Assembly (NCBI RefSeq): GCF_000189755.2
Contig: NZ_KI912183.1
Location: forward strand, 2,651,755 to 2,715,754
Direction of reading: 5' to 3'
Length of the DNA: 64,000 nucleotides
Origin: Desulfotomaculum nigrificans DSM 574
GTDB lineage: Bacteria; Bacillota; Desulfotomaculia; Desulfotomaculales; Desulfotomaculaceae
In this document: positions 45,503 to 53,898 of the stretch, in pieces
How positions within the stretch are numbered: position 1 is the stretch's first letter
How the letters are laid out: every line of letters starts with the position of its first letter
Translations under genes and position numbers: made by a program
Notes under the pieces: model-generated
Seen by the model: the letters and a program-made list of their open reading frames with translations, nothing else
Database searches by the model: none
What the model was told of the DNA's origin: nothing

Positions 45503-45564
45503 TGACCTATATCCCTGTTAAGTGTGATATAGGTCACTTTATTTATTTTTGGGTAATGTATAAT
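45503..45564 (+). promoter_or_regulatory. Candidate Crp/Fnr-type site, overlapping inverted repeat and -10 box of hcp
   Basis: TGTGA-TATAGG-TCACT at 45523-45538 matches the Crp/Fnr palindrome at 9 of 10 positions. TATAAT at 45559-45564 starts 36 bp after its first base (class II geometry). The same region has an 11-bp inverted repeat TGACCTATATC (45503-45513) / GATATAGGTCA (45526-45536), which followed by T-rich sequence could also end the Nudix transcript. hcp genes in many bacteria are controlled by Crp/Fnr relatives such as HcpR; that assignment is inference here. Confidence 0.65.
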
Positions 45565-45632
45565 AAATGCATAGAAATGTTTTGTAAATCTAGAAAATAA
45601 TCCGGATAAGAATTAAAAGGGGGAAGAAAAAC

Positions 45633-47252
45633 ATGTTTTGTAACCAGTGTGAACAAACCGCTAAGGGGACCGGTTGTACCGTAGCCGGGGTTTGTGGCAA
45701 GAAGCCTGATGTGGCTGCTCTGCAGGATCTTTTATTGCATGCTGTGAAGGGGTTGTCCCTTTATGCTCACGCGGGGCGCCAAGTAGGGGTGGTGGACCCG
45801 GAAGTTAACCGTTTTACCTGTAAGGCTATTTTTTCCACTTTAACCAACGTGGACTTTGACCCGGCACGTTTTCAGGAACTGATTAACCAATGTGTTGAAA
45901 TAACGGCTCAACTAAAGGAAAAAGTGGCCAGGGCCGGTGGTAATGTGAGCTTTGCCGATGCCGCGGCCAACTTCCGGCCGGCAACTGATCTGGCCGGTTT
46001 GGTGAAGCAGGGTGAAGAAATAGGTCTGGTTATTGATCATGATGCTGAAACAGACATCCAGTCCTTGCAGCAGATCTTCGTTTACGGTCTCAAGGGTATC
46101 GCTGCCTATGCCGATCACGCCGCTATCTTAGGCCAGGAGGATGACAAAGTCTACGGCTTTCTTCATGAAGGGTTTGCCGCACTTACCAATAAAGAACTGG
46201 GTTTAAATGAATGGATTGGCCTGGTGCTTAAGTGCGGTGAAATCAACCTGCGCACCATGGAGTTACTGGATGCCGGTAACACCGGTAAATTCGGGCACCC
46301 GGTGCCCACCGAAGTTCCCCTGGGTCACAAGCAGGGCAAATGCATCCTGATATCCGGGCAAGACTTGCATGACTTACTGAAGCAAACCGAGGGTAAGGGC
46401 ATTTATGTATACACCCACGGTGAAATGCTGCCTGCCCATGGCTATCCCGAATTGAAAAAATATAAGCATTTTTACGGGCATTACGGTACGGCCTGGCAGA
46501 ACCAAAAGAAAGAGTTTGCCGCTTTCCCCGGCGCCATCCTGATGACCACCAACTGCATCCAGGATCCTAAAGATTACATGGACAACATCTTTACCACCGG
46601 CTTAGTAGGCTGGCCCGGTGTGCAGCACGTCAAGAACGGTGATTTCGGTCCGGTTATTGAAAGGGCTCTGGCCCTACCCGGTTTCGCCTCAGATGAAGAC
46701 AAAGGCAGCGTCATGGTTGGCTTTGCCCGCAATACCGTGATGAGCGTGGCCGATAAAGTAATTGCCGGGGTTAAAAACGGGGATATTAAACACTTCTTCC
46801 TGGTGGCCGGCTGCGATGGGGCTAAACCCGGGCGCAATTACTACAGCGAGTTTGTGGAGAAAGCTCCTAAAGATTCCATCATTTTAACTCTGGCCTGCGG
46901 TAAGTTCCGCTTCTTCGATAAGAAACTGGGAGATATCGGCGGCATCCCCCGCTTGTTGGATATCGGTCAATGTAATGATGCCTACTCGGCTGTCCAAATT
47001 GCGGTGGCCCTGGCCAATGCCTTTGAATGCGGTGTTAATGACCTTCCCCTTTCTCTGGTATTGTCCTGGTATGAGCAAAAGGCGGTGGCCATTCTGCTGA
47101 CCCTGCTGTATCTGGGCATTAAAAATATTCGCCTGGGTCCCAGTTTACCGGCCTTTATCACACCCAATGTCCTGGATGTCCTGGTTAAAAACTTTGCTAT
47201 TAAACCCATTACCACCCCCGATGAAGACCTGGCCGCCATTTTGGGACAATAA
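45633..47252 (+). CDS. hcp: Hybrid cluster protein (hydroxylamine reductase)
   Basis: The 539-residue cytoplasmic protein holds a cubane and a hybrid Fe-S-O cluster; the biological role is in nitrosative stress (NO reduction), and it reduces hydroxylamine in vitro. The N-terminal cysteines are at 3, 6, 15 and 21 (CNQCEQTAKGTGC, then VC), the C-x2-C-x8-C-x5-C pattern of strictly anaerobic types. Further cluster ligands are in LVLKCGEINL, GWPGVQHV (near residue 330) and VAGCDGAKPGRNY and LACGKFRF. It is monocistronic with a candidate activator-dependent promoter and a terminator, and lies next to asrABC. Confidence 0.97.
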   Translation: MFCNQCEQTAKGTGCTVAGVCGKKPDVAALQDLLLHAVKGLSLYAHAGRQVGVVDPEVNRFTCKAIFSTLTNVDFDPARFQELINQCVEITAQLKEKVARAGGNVSFADAAANFRPATDLAGLVKQGEEIGLVIDHDAETDIQSLQQIFVYGLKGIAAYADHAAILGQEDDKVYGFLHEGFAALTNKELGLNEWIGLVLKCGEINLRTMELLDAGNTGKFGHPVPTEVPLGHKQGKCILISGQDLHDLLKQTEGKGIYVYTHGEMLPAHGYPELKKYKHFYGHYGTAWQNQKKEFAAFPGAILMTTNCIQDPKDYMDNIFTTGLVGWPGVQHVKNGDFGPVIERALALPGFASDEDKGSVMVGFARNTVMSVADKVIAGVKNGDIKHFFLVAGCDGAKPGRNYYSEFVEKAPKDSIILTLACGKFRFFDKKLGDIGGIPRLLDIGQCNDAYSAVQIAVALANAFECGVNDLPLSLVLSWYEQKAVAILLTLLYLGIKNIRLGPSLPAFITPNVLDVLVKNFAIKPITTPDEDLAAILGQ

Positions 47253-47266
47253 ACGATAACTTGAGG

Positions 47267-47290
47267 GAGCCGGCGGTGCCGGCTCTTTCA
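47267..47290 (+). terminator. Terminator of hcp
   Basis: Perfect stem GAGCCGGC / GCCGGCTC with a 3-base loop, followed by only a short TTT. GC-rich, so it is probably functional. Confidence 0.65.
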
Positions 47291-47324
47291 ACATACTTAA
47301 ATGTCTATGAACTAACAATCACAA

Positions 47325-47370
47325 TGTGATTTGCATCACACTGCCAGGATTGGCCGTATGTTACTCTAAT
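47325..47370 (+). promoter_or_regulatory. Candidate Crp/Fnr-type site and -10 box of asrABC
   Basis: A perfect TGTGA-TTTGCA-TCACA palindrome at 47325-47340. The -10 is less clear: TACTCT at 47362-47367 has the same 37-bp offset as the other three promoters, and TCTAAT at 47365-47370 is the better hexamer. The start codon of asrA is at 47401. Confidence 0.65.
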
Positions 47371-47400
47371 TACGTAGCAAATGAAAGTGAGGGGTGTTTA

Positions 47401-48408
47401 ATGGGCTTTGTGTTTTCACCGGCAGCCTTTAACCTTTTACTCCAGGAGTTAAAGAAAGATTTTAAGGTTTATGCTCCTGTTTTATTAAAAGGGAAGGGCA
47501 GATTTTCTGACACTGATACAGTGGGTTATGGTGAAATTAACAAGATTGAAGATGTAGTTTTTGATAGCAAATCATACTTCTCGCCGAAAGAAACCTTTTA
47601 CCCCATTAATCAGACACTGTTTTACTTCACAGAGGATGAATATCGGGAACCGAAAATTGATCCCAAAGGCATTGTTGTTTTCCTGCGGTCCTGTGATATT
47701 CATGCCGTGCAACGACTGGACAAAATTATGCTGGAAAACGGACCGGCGCCGGACTATTATTACAAACAATTACGAGATAAGCTAAAATTCATTTTAATGG
47801 ATTGCCCTCTTAGCTTTGACAGTTGCTTCTGTGTTTCCATGGGTACCAACCGTACCGATAATTACAGTGCTTCTATCCGCCCGGAAAACGGCTCTTATCT
47901 GTGTCATGTACAGGAGGATATCAACGGGTTGTTTGCATCCTTTGGTCAGCCTCAGGAAGTGACCCCGTTATATGTGACGGAAAACAAGATAACTGTCAAT
48001 GTTCCCGCTAACCTCGATTTATCAGCAATTATCGACCACCCCATCTGGCAGGAATATGGCCGTCGCTGTGTTTCCTGCGGCCGTTGTAATACTTCTTGTC
48101 CCACCTGCAGTTGTTTTACCATGCAAGATATTTTCTACCAGGATAACCCCAAATGCGGTGAAAGGCGGCGGGTATGGGCCAGCTGCCAAATTGACGGCTT
48201 TACCGATATGGCCGGTGGCCACAGTTTCCGCCGGGAGCAAAGCCAGCGGATGCGTTTTAAAGTACTGCATAAAGTTTATGATTTTAAAGAACGTTTTGGC
48301 ATACATATGTGTGTGGGCTGTGGCCGCTGTGATGATGTATGCCCGGAATATATTTCTTTTTCCCGCTGTGTGAATAAATTGGCCGAAGCTGTTCAGGAGG
48401 TGAAGTAA
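47401..48408 (+). CDS. asrA: Anaerobic sulfite reductase subunit A
   Basis: The iron-sulfur subunit of the NADH-dependent anaerobic sulfite reductase, which reduces sulfite to sulfide. The 335-residue protein has two ferredoxin-like clusters near the C-terminus, CVSCGRCNTSCPTCSCF and CVGCGRCDDVCPEY, and the N-terminal region typical of AsrA including VFLRSCDIHAVQRLD. ATG 47401 is the natural start, behind GTGAGGGGTG; the open frame extends further upstream through the promoter palindrome, which excludes the longer form. First gene of asrABC. Confidence 0.95.
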   Translation: MGFVFSPAAFNLLLQELKKDFKVYAPVLLKGKGRFSDTDTVGYGEINKIEDVVFDSKSYFSPKETFYPINQTLFYFTEDEYREPKIDPKGIVVFLRSCDIHAVQRLDKIMLENGPAPDYYYKQLRDKLKFILMDCPLSFDSCFCVSMGTNRTDNYSASIRPENGSYLCHVQEDINGLFASFGQPQEVTPLYVTENKITVNVPANLDLSAIIDHPIWQEYGRRCVSCGRCNTSCPTCSCFTMQDIFYQDNPKCGERRRVWASCQIDGFTDMAGGHSFRREQSQRMRFKVLHKVYDFKERFGIHMCVGCGRCDDVCPEYISFSRCVNKLAEAVQEVK

Positions 48409-48409
48409 A

Positions 48410-49213
48410 TTGGCCCCAAATCCCTACCTGCCCTTTAAGGCAGAGATAATCAGTGTAACCAGGCAAACCGACATTGACTGGACCTACCGTTTGGCCTGTG
48501 ATTTAAATCCCCGGTGGGGCCAGTTTGCCGAGGTGTCTATCCCGGGTGTCGGCGAATGCCCCATTTCCATCAGTGATTTTGGTGACGGCTACATTGAAAT
48601 GACCATTCGTCGGGTGGGTAAAGTAACAGATGTTATTCACCAACTAGACCAGGCAGACCACCTGTTCATTCGTGGCCCCTATGGCCAGGGGTTTCCGGTA
48701 CCTGATTTCTATGGCCATCACCTGGTGATTGCCGCCGGCGGTACCGGATTGGCCCCGGTTAAAAGCATCATTAACCATTTTTATCGGCATCCGGAGCGCT
48801 TGAACCGGTTAGACTTATTGGCCGGTTTTAAAAGTCCGGCAGATATTTTGTTTAAGGAAGAACTGGCAAACTGGGCCAAACTGTTCAATGTATTGGTCAC
48901 GGTGGATAAAAAGAATAGCGAAAACACTGCCATTGATTGTAAAGAAGGCCTAATCACCAAATTTGTACCTGAATTGGAGATCCCGCAGTTGGCAGAAGCA
49001 CGGGTGATAATTGTCGGACCGCCGGTGATGATGAAATTCACCGCCCAGGAATTCCTGAAACGGGGAGTAGCAGAGGAGAATATCTGGGTTTCCTTTGAAA
49101 GAAAAATGTGCTGTGGTATTGGCAAGTGTGGCCACTGTAAAATCGATAATACCTACGTTTGCCTTGAGGGCCCGGTATTTAACTACACCCGGGCAAAAAA
49201 CCTGTTAGATTGA
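48410..49213 (+). CDS. asrB: Anaerobic sulfite reductase subunit B
   Basis: The flavin subunit takes electrons from NADH and feeds them to AsrA and AsrC. The 267-residue protein has a ferredoxin-reductase fold: VGKVTDVIHQLDQADHLFIR, FAD/NAD text VIAAGGTGLAPVKSIINHF near residue 105, and a C-terminal Cys set CCGIGKCGHCKIDN...YVC that binds a [2Fe-2S] cluster, as in dihydroorotate dehydrogenase electron-transfer subunits. The start is TTG 48410 with CAGGAGGTGA upstream, one base after the asrA stop codon. Confidence 0.95.
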   Translation: MAPNPYLPFKAEIISVTRQTDIDWTYRLACDLNPRWGQFAEVSIPGVGECPISISDFGDGYIEMTIRRVGKVTDVIHQLDQADHLFIRGPYGQGFPVPDFYGHHLVIAAGGTGLAPVKSIINHFYRHPERLNRLDLLAGFKSPADILFKEELANWAKLFNVLVTVDKKNSENTAIDCKEGLITKFVPELEIPQLAEARVIIVGPPVMMKFTAQEFLKRGVAEENIWVSFERKMCCGIGKCGHCKIDNTYVCLEGPVFNYTRAKNLLD

Positions 49214-49229
49214 TCGGGAGGGTGAAGAA

Positions 49230-50216
49230 ATGTCCATTAACACCAAGCAGGTAATGAAGAATGCCTGGCGGATTACCAAAGATCGTAACCTGACTTGCCT
49301 GCGGATCCGGGTGCCCGGAGGTCACCTGCCGGTCAAGTTTTTACCGTTGATTCAAGATATTGCTGAGCGCTATGGTAACGGCACCGTTCACATTACCACC
49401 AGACAGGGTTTTGAAGTACCCGGCATTTCTTTTAAGGATATGACCGAAGTCAATGCTCTCATTGCCCCGATCATCAAGGAGTTGGAGATTGACCGGGGGG
49501 TAAAGATTGAGGATCCTGTCAAAGGCTATCCGGCGGCCGGCACCCGCAACGTGTCCGCCTGCATCGGTAACCGGGTATGCCCCAATGCTATCTTTGACAC
49601 CACTTCCCTGGCCTGGGATGTGGAGCGGACCATTTATCCCAATGACCCGCATGTAAAAATAGCCATTACCGGCTGTCCTAACGACTGTATTAAGGCCCAT
49701 ATGCAGGATATTGGCATTATCGGCCAGGTGGAACCGGTTTATGACGCTTCCCGCTGCATTGGCTGCCAGGCCTGTGTCAAAAACTGTAAGAAGGTATCAA
49801 CCGGCGCGTTAACTTTTGAAAATTATAAAGTGAAGAGAGATCCACTACGCTGCATTGGCTGTGGGGAATGTGTATTGAAATGTCCCACCGCAGCCTGGAC
49901 CCGGGGTGGCCAGTATTTCCGCATGGTGATTATGGGCCGCACCGGTAAGAAGAATCCCCGCCTGGCCCGGGGCTTCTTGGAGTGGGTTGACCGTGACACT
50001 GTACTTAAGGTATGCGGTAACCTTTATGCTTATATTGAGGAATATATCGACCGCTCCCTGCCCAAAGAACACGTTGGCTACATCGTGGACCGCACCGGCT
50101 TGCATGTGTTTAAAGACTATGTGTTAAAGGGAGTAACCTTACCGCCCAAGGCCAGGGTGGCCAACTTCATTGACTTTGGCGGTTATAAATATGACCGGCA
50201 TGTATTTGAGGATTAA
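49230..50216 (+). CDS. asrC: Anaerobic sulfite reductase subunit C (siroheme catalytic subunit)
   Basis: The catalytic subunit, with siroheme coupled to a [4Fe-4S] cluster, carries out the six-electron reduction of sulfite. The 328-residue protein has the siroheme/cluster motif CIGNRVC (C-x5-C) and TGCPNDC (C-x3-C) near residues 110 and 150, then two ferredoxin motifs CIGCQACVKNC and CIGCGECVLKCP near residues 177 and 210. It ends the asrABC operon, which is followed by a strong terminator. Confidence 0.96.
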   Translation: MSINTKQVMKNAWRITKDRNLTCLRIRVPGGHLPVKFLPLIQDIAERYGNGTVHITTRQGFEVPGISFKDMTEVNALIAPIIKELEIDRGVKIEDPVKGYPAAGTRNVSACIGNRVCPNAIFDTTSLAWDVERTIYPNDPHVKIAITGCPNDCIKAHMQDIGIIGQVEPVYDASRCIGCQACVKNCKKVSTGALTFENYKVKRDPLRCIGCGECVLKCPTAAWTRGGQYFRMVIMGRTGKKNPRLARGFLEWVDRDTVLKVCGNLYAYIEEYIDRSLPKEHVGYIVDRTGLHVFKDYVLKGVTLPPKARVANFIDFGGYKYDRHVFED

Positions 50217-50229
50217 TCAAAAAATTAAA

Positions 50230-50272
50230 GCCCCGGGTTTCGGTCGGGAACCGCAACCCGGGGCGGTTTTAT
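50230..50272. terminator. Terminator of asrABC
   Basis: Perfect stem GCCCCGGGTT / AACCCGGGGC with inner complementarity (CGGT..ACCG), followed by GGTTTTATTT, starting 14 bases after the asrC stop codon. It also faces the pseudogene on the minus strand. Confidence 0.88.
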
Positions 50273-50522
50273 TTAATTAGCATCATCCATAAAGTAAGCC
50301 ATACTGCACTTTTTTAATTCCCTGATGCTAAACAGCAGTTGATAGCCATTAATCCCTACTGCCTCGGCCATTTGCCTGACCAGGGTGTAGCATTCCTCCC
50401 GGGTTTGCCGGTGAATCGTGGTATACAAATTATAGGGCCAACCTTCTCTGGTCCGGCGTTGATAACAGTGAGATACCCAGGATATTGAGTCAACTTATAC
50501 CCGCATTGGTGTAATCAAACAT
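50273..50522 (-). pseudogene. Decayed siroheme-decarboxylase-like gene (AhbA/AhbB, Lrp/AsnC family)
   Basis: On the minus strand the last 70 or so codons read SWVSHCYQRRTREGWPYNLY and TREECYTLVRQMAEAVGING, ending FSIRELKKCSMAYF. This is the C-terminal half of the siroheme decarboxylase AhbA/AhbB (also called NirD/G/H-like) family: the SHCYQR and WPYN patterns and the ELKK-x-S-x-x-YF tail are characteristic. Just upstream, in another frame, MFDYTNAGIS resembles the start of the same family middle part. A deletion and frameshift have removed the DNA-binding-like N-terminus. I estimate this as a pseudogene; it lies directly behind asrC, which needs siroheme. Confidence 0.72.
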
Positions 50523-50624
50523 TAAATAATTCACATAAAAGAATGGTTGCGGGGGTTATTGTTATGTAATATACTTTTATTTGTTAGTTTAATCTAGAAA
50601 TAAATATGGGAGAAGGATTTGTTA

Positions 50625-51434
50625 ATGGATAATTTGTTAACCCCCATTATTCTTGGCATTGTGGAAGGGCTGACCGAATTTATTCCGGTTTCCTCCACCG
50701 GTCACCTGATTTTAAGTGGTGAACTGCTGCATTTTACCGGTGAAAGGGCTGCCACCTTCGAGATCTTCATTCAATTGGGAGCCATTTTAGCAGTGGTCAT
50801 GCTTTATCGGGAAAGGTTTCTCCGCCTCTTTTCCCGGCGCAACTTAATGGAAGGGCTCAGGTTTAAACAGAGGGAGCTTAATTTAGCCCACATTGCCATC
50901 GCCATTCTACCGGCCTTTATCTTTGGTTTCCTCTTGCACGATATTATTAAAAAATACCTCTTTTCCGCCCACACCGTGTTGGTAGGGCTAGTTGTCGGAG
51001 GTATTGTTATGATTTTGGCCGAGAGGTTACCGGTACCGGCCTTTGCCACTAACCTTGATAAAATAAACTTCCGCCAGTGTTTGGTCATCGGCCTGGCCCA
51101 GTGCCTGTCCCTTTGGCCGGGATTTTCCCGCTCCGGGGCCACCATCGCCGGAGGTCTGGTGGCCGGGTTAGACCATAAGACAGCCGCCGAATTTTCCTTT
51201 ATCATTGCTGTACCGGTGATGTTTGCCGCCACCGGTTATGACCTGCTTAAATCATGGCAACTCATTACACCTGACTTTATGGTTACCCTGGCCATAGGTT
51301 TTGTGGTGTCATTTATTGTTTCTGTTTTAGCCATTGTGGGCTTTTTGAAATTATTAAACCGGACTAAACTGACACCTTTTGCCATCTATCGTTTCATCTT
51401 AGCTCTGGCATATTACATGGTGATTTTGCGTTAA
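50625..51434 (+). CDS. uppP: Undecaprenyl-diphosphatase UppP (BacA)
   Basis: The membrane enzyme recycles the undecaprenyl carrier lipid for cell-wall synthesis. The 269-residue protein has eight or so helices and both catalytic motifs: GLTEFIPVSSTGHLILSGE near residue 16 and LWPGFSRSGATIAGGLVAG near residue 165. ATG 50625 is preferred over TTG 50619, with AGAAGG upstream. A weak stem-loop (CGCCG/CGGCG at 51453-51476) follows it. Confidence 0.95.
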   Translation: MDNLLTPIILGIVEGLTEFIPVSSTGHLILSGELLHFTGERAATFEIFIQLGAILAVVMLYRERFLRLFSRRNLMEGLRFKQRELNLAHIAIAILPAFIFGFLLHDIIKKYLFSAHTVLVGLVVGGIVMILAERLPVPAFATNLDKINFRQCLVIGLAQCLSLWPGFSRSGATIAGGLVAGLDHKTAAEFSFIIAVPVMFAATGYDLLKSWQLITPDFMVTLAIGFVVSFIVSVLAIVGFLKLLNRTKLTPFAIYRFILALAYYMVILR

Positions 51435-51556
51435 AATTATTAAAAACTAAAATGCGCCGCTTGCCGGCGTCTTTCTATTTCAGGAGGATATTACCTTTAT
51501 ACTTTGGACTGTGAAGGTACACCCTACAAAGGAAAATAATTTGTGGGGTGGTACCG

Positions 51557-52759
51557 TTGCACCATAAAAAAGTAAAAGCGTTACTTATATGCACTATTTT
51601 TTTACTCTGCCTTACCCTGGGTGGGTCAGCTTTATTTGGTCAGGAAGCATACGAGGATGATGTTTTTTTCGTCTACCAACCTTCAAATACCATACCGGCG
51701 GGTAATTTCGGCCAGCCCAACAGGCTATGGGTCAGTGCCGATGCAGCCATCCTAATGGATGCCACAACCGGCCAGGTGCTTTATGAAAAGAATGCCCATA
51801 AGCGTCGGCCCATCGCCAGCACCACTAAAATAATGACAGCCCTGCTGGCCATCGAATGTGGTAATTTAAAGAGTGTGGCCACGGTAAGTAAACATGCGGC
51901 CGGTACCGAGGGCAGCAGCATTTATTTAAGGGCCGGTGAAAAGCTAACCCTGGAACATCTTTTATACGGGGCTTTAATGCATTCCGGTAATGACGCCTGT
52001 GTGGCCATTGCTGAGCACATCGCCGGCAAAGAAGAGCTTTTTGTTAATTTAATGAATTATAAAGCTTACCTATTAGGGGCCAGAAACACTCACTTTGCCA
52101 ATACCAATGGTTTACCCCATGATCAACATTTGTCCACCGCCTATGATTTGGCTCTAATCACCAGGCATGCCTTAAAAAACCCGGTGTTTAAACAAATTGT
52201 AGCCACCCGGACCCATAAGATAAAGGGGCCCCAGGGGCTACGTTATCTGGCCAATACCAATCAAATGCTTTGGAGTTACCAGGGGGCCAACGGGGTTAAG
52301 ACAGGCACCACCAACGCCGCCGGCAAATGCCTGGTGTCTTCCGCCACGCGGGATGGCCGCCTTCTGATAGCCGTTGTTTTACACGCAGGTGATCGTTACG
52401 CCGATTCCATCAGGCTTTTGGATTACGGGTTTCAAAACTTTACCAATCATACAGTGGTTAAAAAAGGTGAAGTTGTATCCACCATTAAGGTTAACGAGGG
52501 GATTAAAGCTGAGGTACCTGTAGTGGCGGACCGGGATTTGGTGGTTACCATCCCGGTTAAAAGGACAGATATGATTGACAGGTTGGTGGAGATCGAACCG
52601 GTACTTCAAGCACCGATTAAATCCGGACAAAAGGTGGGGGGAATTAAGGTAAAGGTCAATGGTCAATTTGTTACCGCTGCTAATCTGATAACCAAGGAAC
52701 CGGTGGATTTGTTACCGCTGCATAAACTTATTTGGCACCGCATGCGCCGACAATTATAA
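51557..52759 (+). CDS. D-alanyl-D-alanine carboxypeptidase (PBP5/DacF family)
   Basis: The 400-residue secreted enzyme trims the terminal D-Ala from peptidoglycan stem peptides. It has a signal peptide (hydrophobic core residues about 8-24), then the three serine-peptidase motifs: SxxK in PIASTTKIMTAL (Ser near 83), SGN in HSGNDACVAIAEH, and KTG in GVKTGTTNAAGKCL. A C-terminal PBP5-like domain follows (VVADRDLVVTIPVKRTD). The start is probably TTG 51557; a GTG at 51548 is also in frame. Cell-wall context with uppP upstream. A stem-loop (AGAGTTGC/GGCAGCTCT, 52770-52802) with T-run ends it. Confidence 0.92.
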   Translation: MHHKKVKALLICTIFLLCLTLGGSALFGQEAYEDDVFFVYQPSNTIPAGNFGQPNRLWVSADAAILMDATTGQVLYEKNAHKRRPIASTTKIMTALLAIECGNLKSVATVSKHAAGTEGSSIYLRAGEKLTLEHLLYGALMHSGNDACVAIAEHIAGKEELFVNLMNYKAYLLGARNTHFANTNGLPHDQHLSTAYDLALITRHALKNPVFKQIVATRTHKIKGPQGLRYLANTNQMLWSYQGANGVKTGTTNAAGKCLVSSATRDGRLLIAVVLHAGDRYADSIRLLDYGFQNFTNHTVVKKGEVVSTIKVNEGIKAEVPVVADRDLVVTIPVKRTDMIDRLVEIEPVLQAPIKSGQKVGGIKVKVNGQFVTAANLITKEPVDLLPLHKLIWHRMRRQL

Positions 52760-52769
52760 AAAGGTTTGT

Positions 52770-52802
52770 AAGAGTTGCTACCTTTGTGTGGCAGCTCTTT
52801 TT
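52770..52802 (+). terminator. Terminator of the carboxypeptidase gene
   Basis: Stem AGAGTTGC / GGCAGCTCT (one G-U pair) with an 11-base loop and five Ts, 10 bases after the stop codon and touching the end of the opposing gene at 52801. Confidence 0.75.
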
Positions 52803-53268
52803 ATTCAGGCATAAATGAAGTTAAGCTCTGGTTATGCTTAAAGTAACTGCCCACAAAATTATGTTGCGCCTGATTGCCGCACTGGCAATGCAGGGTGATG
52901 CTAACAATATCATATCCATGTTTAAATCCGGATTGGTTCAGCTTAACCCTTACCCCAACATTTTGGCCACCGCATTGTAAACAAGTTAATTTTAACCCCT
53001 TGGGGAGGGGGGTAAAATCCTCCAGATTAGCGCTTGCTTCCATGTTCTGATCCAGTTCCATATAGTTATAAGATATATTTCGGCAGCCAGGTGAACCACA
53101 ATAGAGGGACAGGCAAAAACTGCTAATTCTTCTTTTATCTAGATATTCAACCTCAGGCACCATCTCCACCTGATTACTGCCACAGAGATAACACAGTTGG
53201 TCAAAGCCGACGGCAAGGGTAAAATCGTCAATTTTTTGTGGGCTGAATTTAATACTTTTTAGATCCAT
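52801..53268 (-). CDS. Hypothetical protein with multiple zinc-ribbon-like Cys pairs
   Basis: I do not recognise a family. The 155-residue protein contains four Cys pairs: CYLCGSN near residue 26, CLSLYCGSPGC near residue 53, CLQCGGQ near residue 96 and CQCGN near residue 131. This looks like two zinc-ribbon knuckle sets, possibly a duplicated domain, with a short helical tail. ATG 53268 is chosen; upstream codons down to 53316 are also open and AAGGTGG lies 11 bases before the ATG, so TTG 53271 is possible too. It is a single gene on the minus strand. Confidence 0.6.
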   Translation of the reverse strand: MDLKSIKFSPQKIDDFTLAVGFDQLCYLCGSNQVEMVPEVEYLDKRRISSFCLSLYCGSPGCRNISYNYMELDQNMEASANLEDFTPLPKGLKLTCLQCGGQNVGVRVKLNQSGFKHGYDIVSITLHCQCGNQAQHNFVGSYFKHNQSLTSFMPE

Positions 53269-53434
53269 CAAGGACAGAACCACCTTGTTAAAAGTTCTTA
53301 TATAATAATAATACAAATTTTGTCGGTTTCCTCTAGGTCAAATGTCTATTTTTAGATAAAAAAATATTAATATTGAAGGATTTTGCAAATGGCTAGAAAA
53401 TCTAGAAGATAAATATTATGTGGGAGGGGCAACC

Positions 53435-53854
53435 ATGGAGTTTAGAAAGTTTGGCCAGAAGTATGTCCTAAGATTGGACAAAGGAGAAGAAGTGGTTACA
53501 ACACTGAAAAATTTTTGCCGGCAAAATGGAATAAAGCTGGGGTCTGTTACTGGTATTGGGGCAGTAAATAAAGCTACTGTGGGATTGTTTGAAACAGCAA
53601 CGAAGAAATACCACGCTAAAGAACTAACCGGCGATATGGAGATCACCGGTCTGGTAGGGAACATATCACAAATGAATGGAGAAGTTTATTTGCACCTGCA
53701 TATTACTTTAGTAGATAGTTCTCATAATGCTGTAGGAGGTCATTTAAATTCGGCTACCATCAGCGCTACTGGTGAGTTTATCGTTGATGCCATAGAAGGT
53801 GAAGTGGATAGGGAATTTAGTGAGGAAATCGGATTGAATCTTTATAAATTCTAA
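53435..53854 (+). CDS. PPC-domain (DUF296) DNA-binding-type protein
   Basis: The 139-residue protein matches the PPC/DUF296 domain: YVLRLDKGEEVVTTLKNFC, GSVTGIGAVNKATVGLFE, the turn MEITGLVGNISQMNGEVYLHLH, and VGGHLNSATISATGEFIV near residue 100, a conserved trimerisation/metal-binding segment with two histidines. In plants this domain sits in AT-hook proteins; bacterial single-domain forms have unclear function. ATG 53435 is used with GGGAGG upstream. It is monocistronic with a terminator. Confidence 0.88.
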   Translation: MEFRKFGQKYVLRLDKGEEVVTTLKNFCRQNGIKLGSVTGIGAVNKATVGLFETATKKYHAKELTGDMEITGLVGNISQMNGEVYLHLHITLVDSSHNAVGGHLNSATISATGEFIVDAIEGEVDREFSEEIGLNLYKF

Positions 53855-53859
53855 GTCAA

Positions 53860-53895
53860 AACTCCTACCCCAAATTGATTGAGGTAGGAGTTTTT
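53860..53895. terminator. Bidirectional terminator between PPC gene and the RND pump
   Basis: Perfect stem AACTCCTACC / GGTAGGAGTT with a 13-base loop and a T-run on the plus strand, between convergent genes ending at 53854 and 53899. Confidence 0.85.
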
Positions 53896-53898
53896 TAT

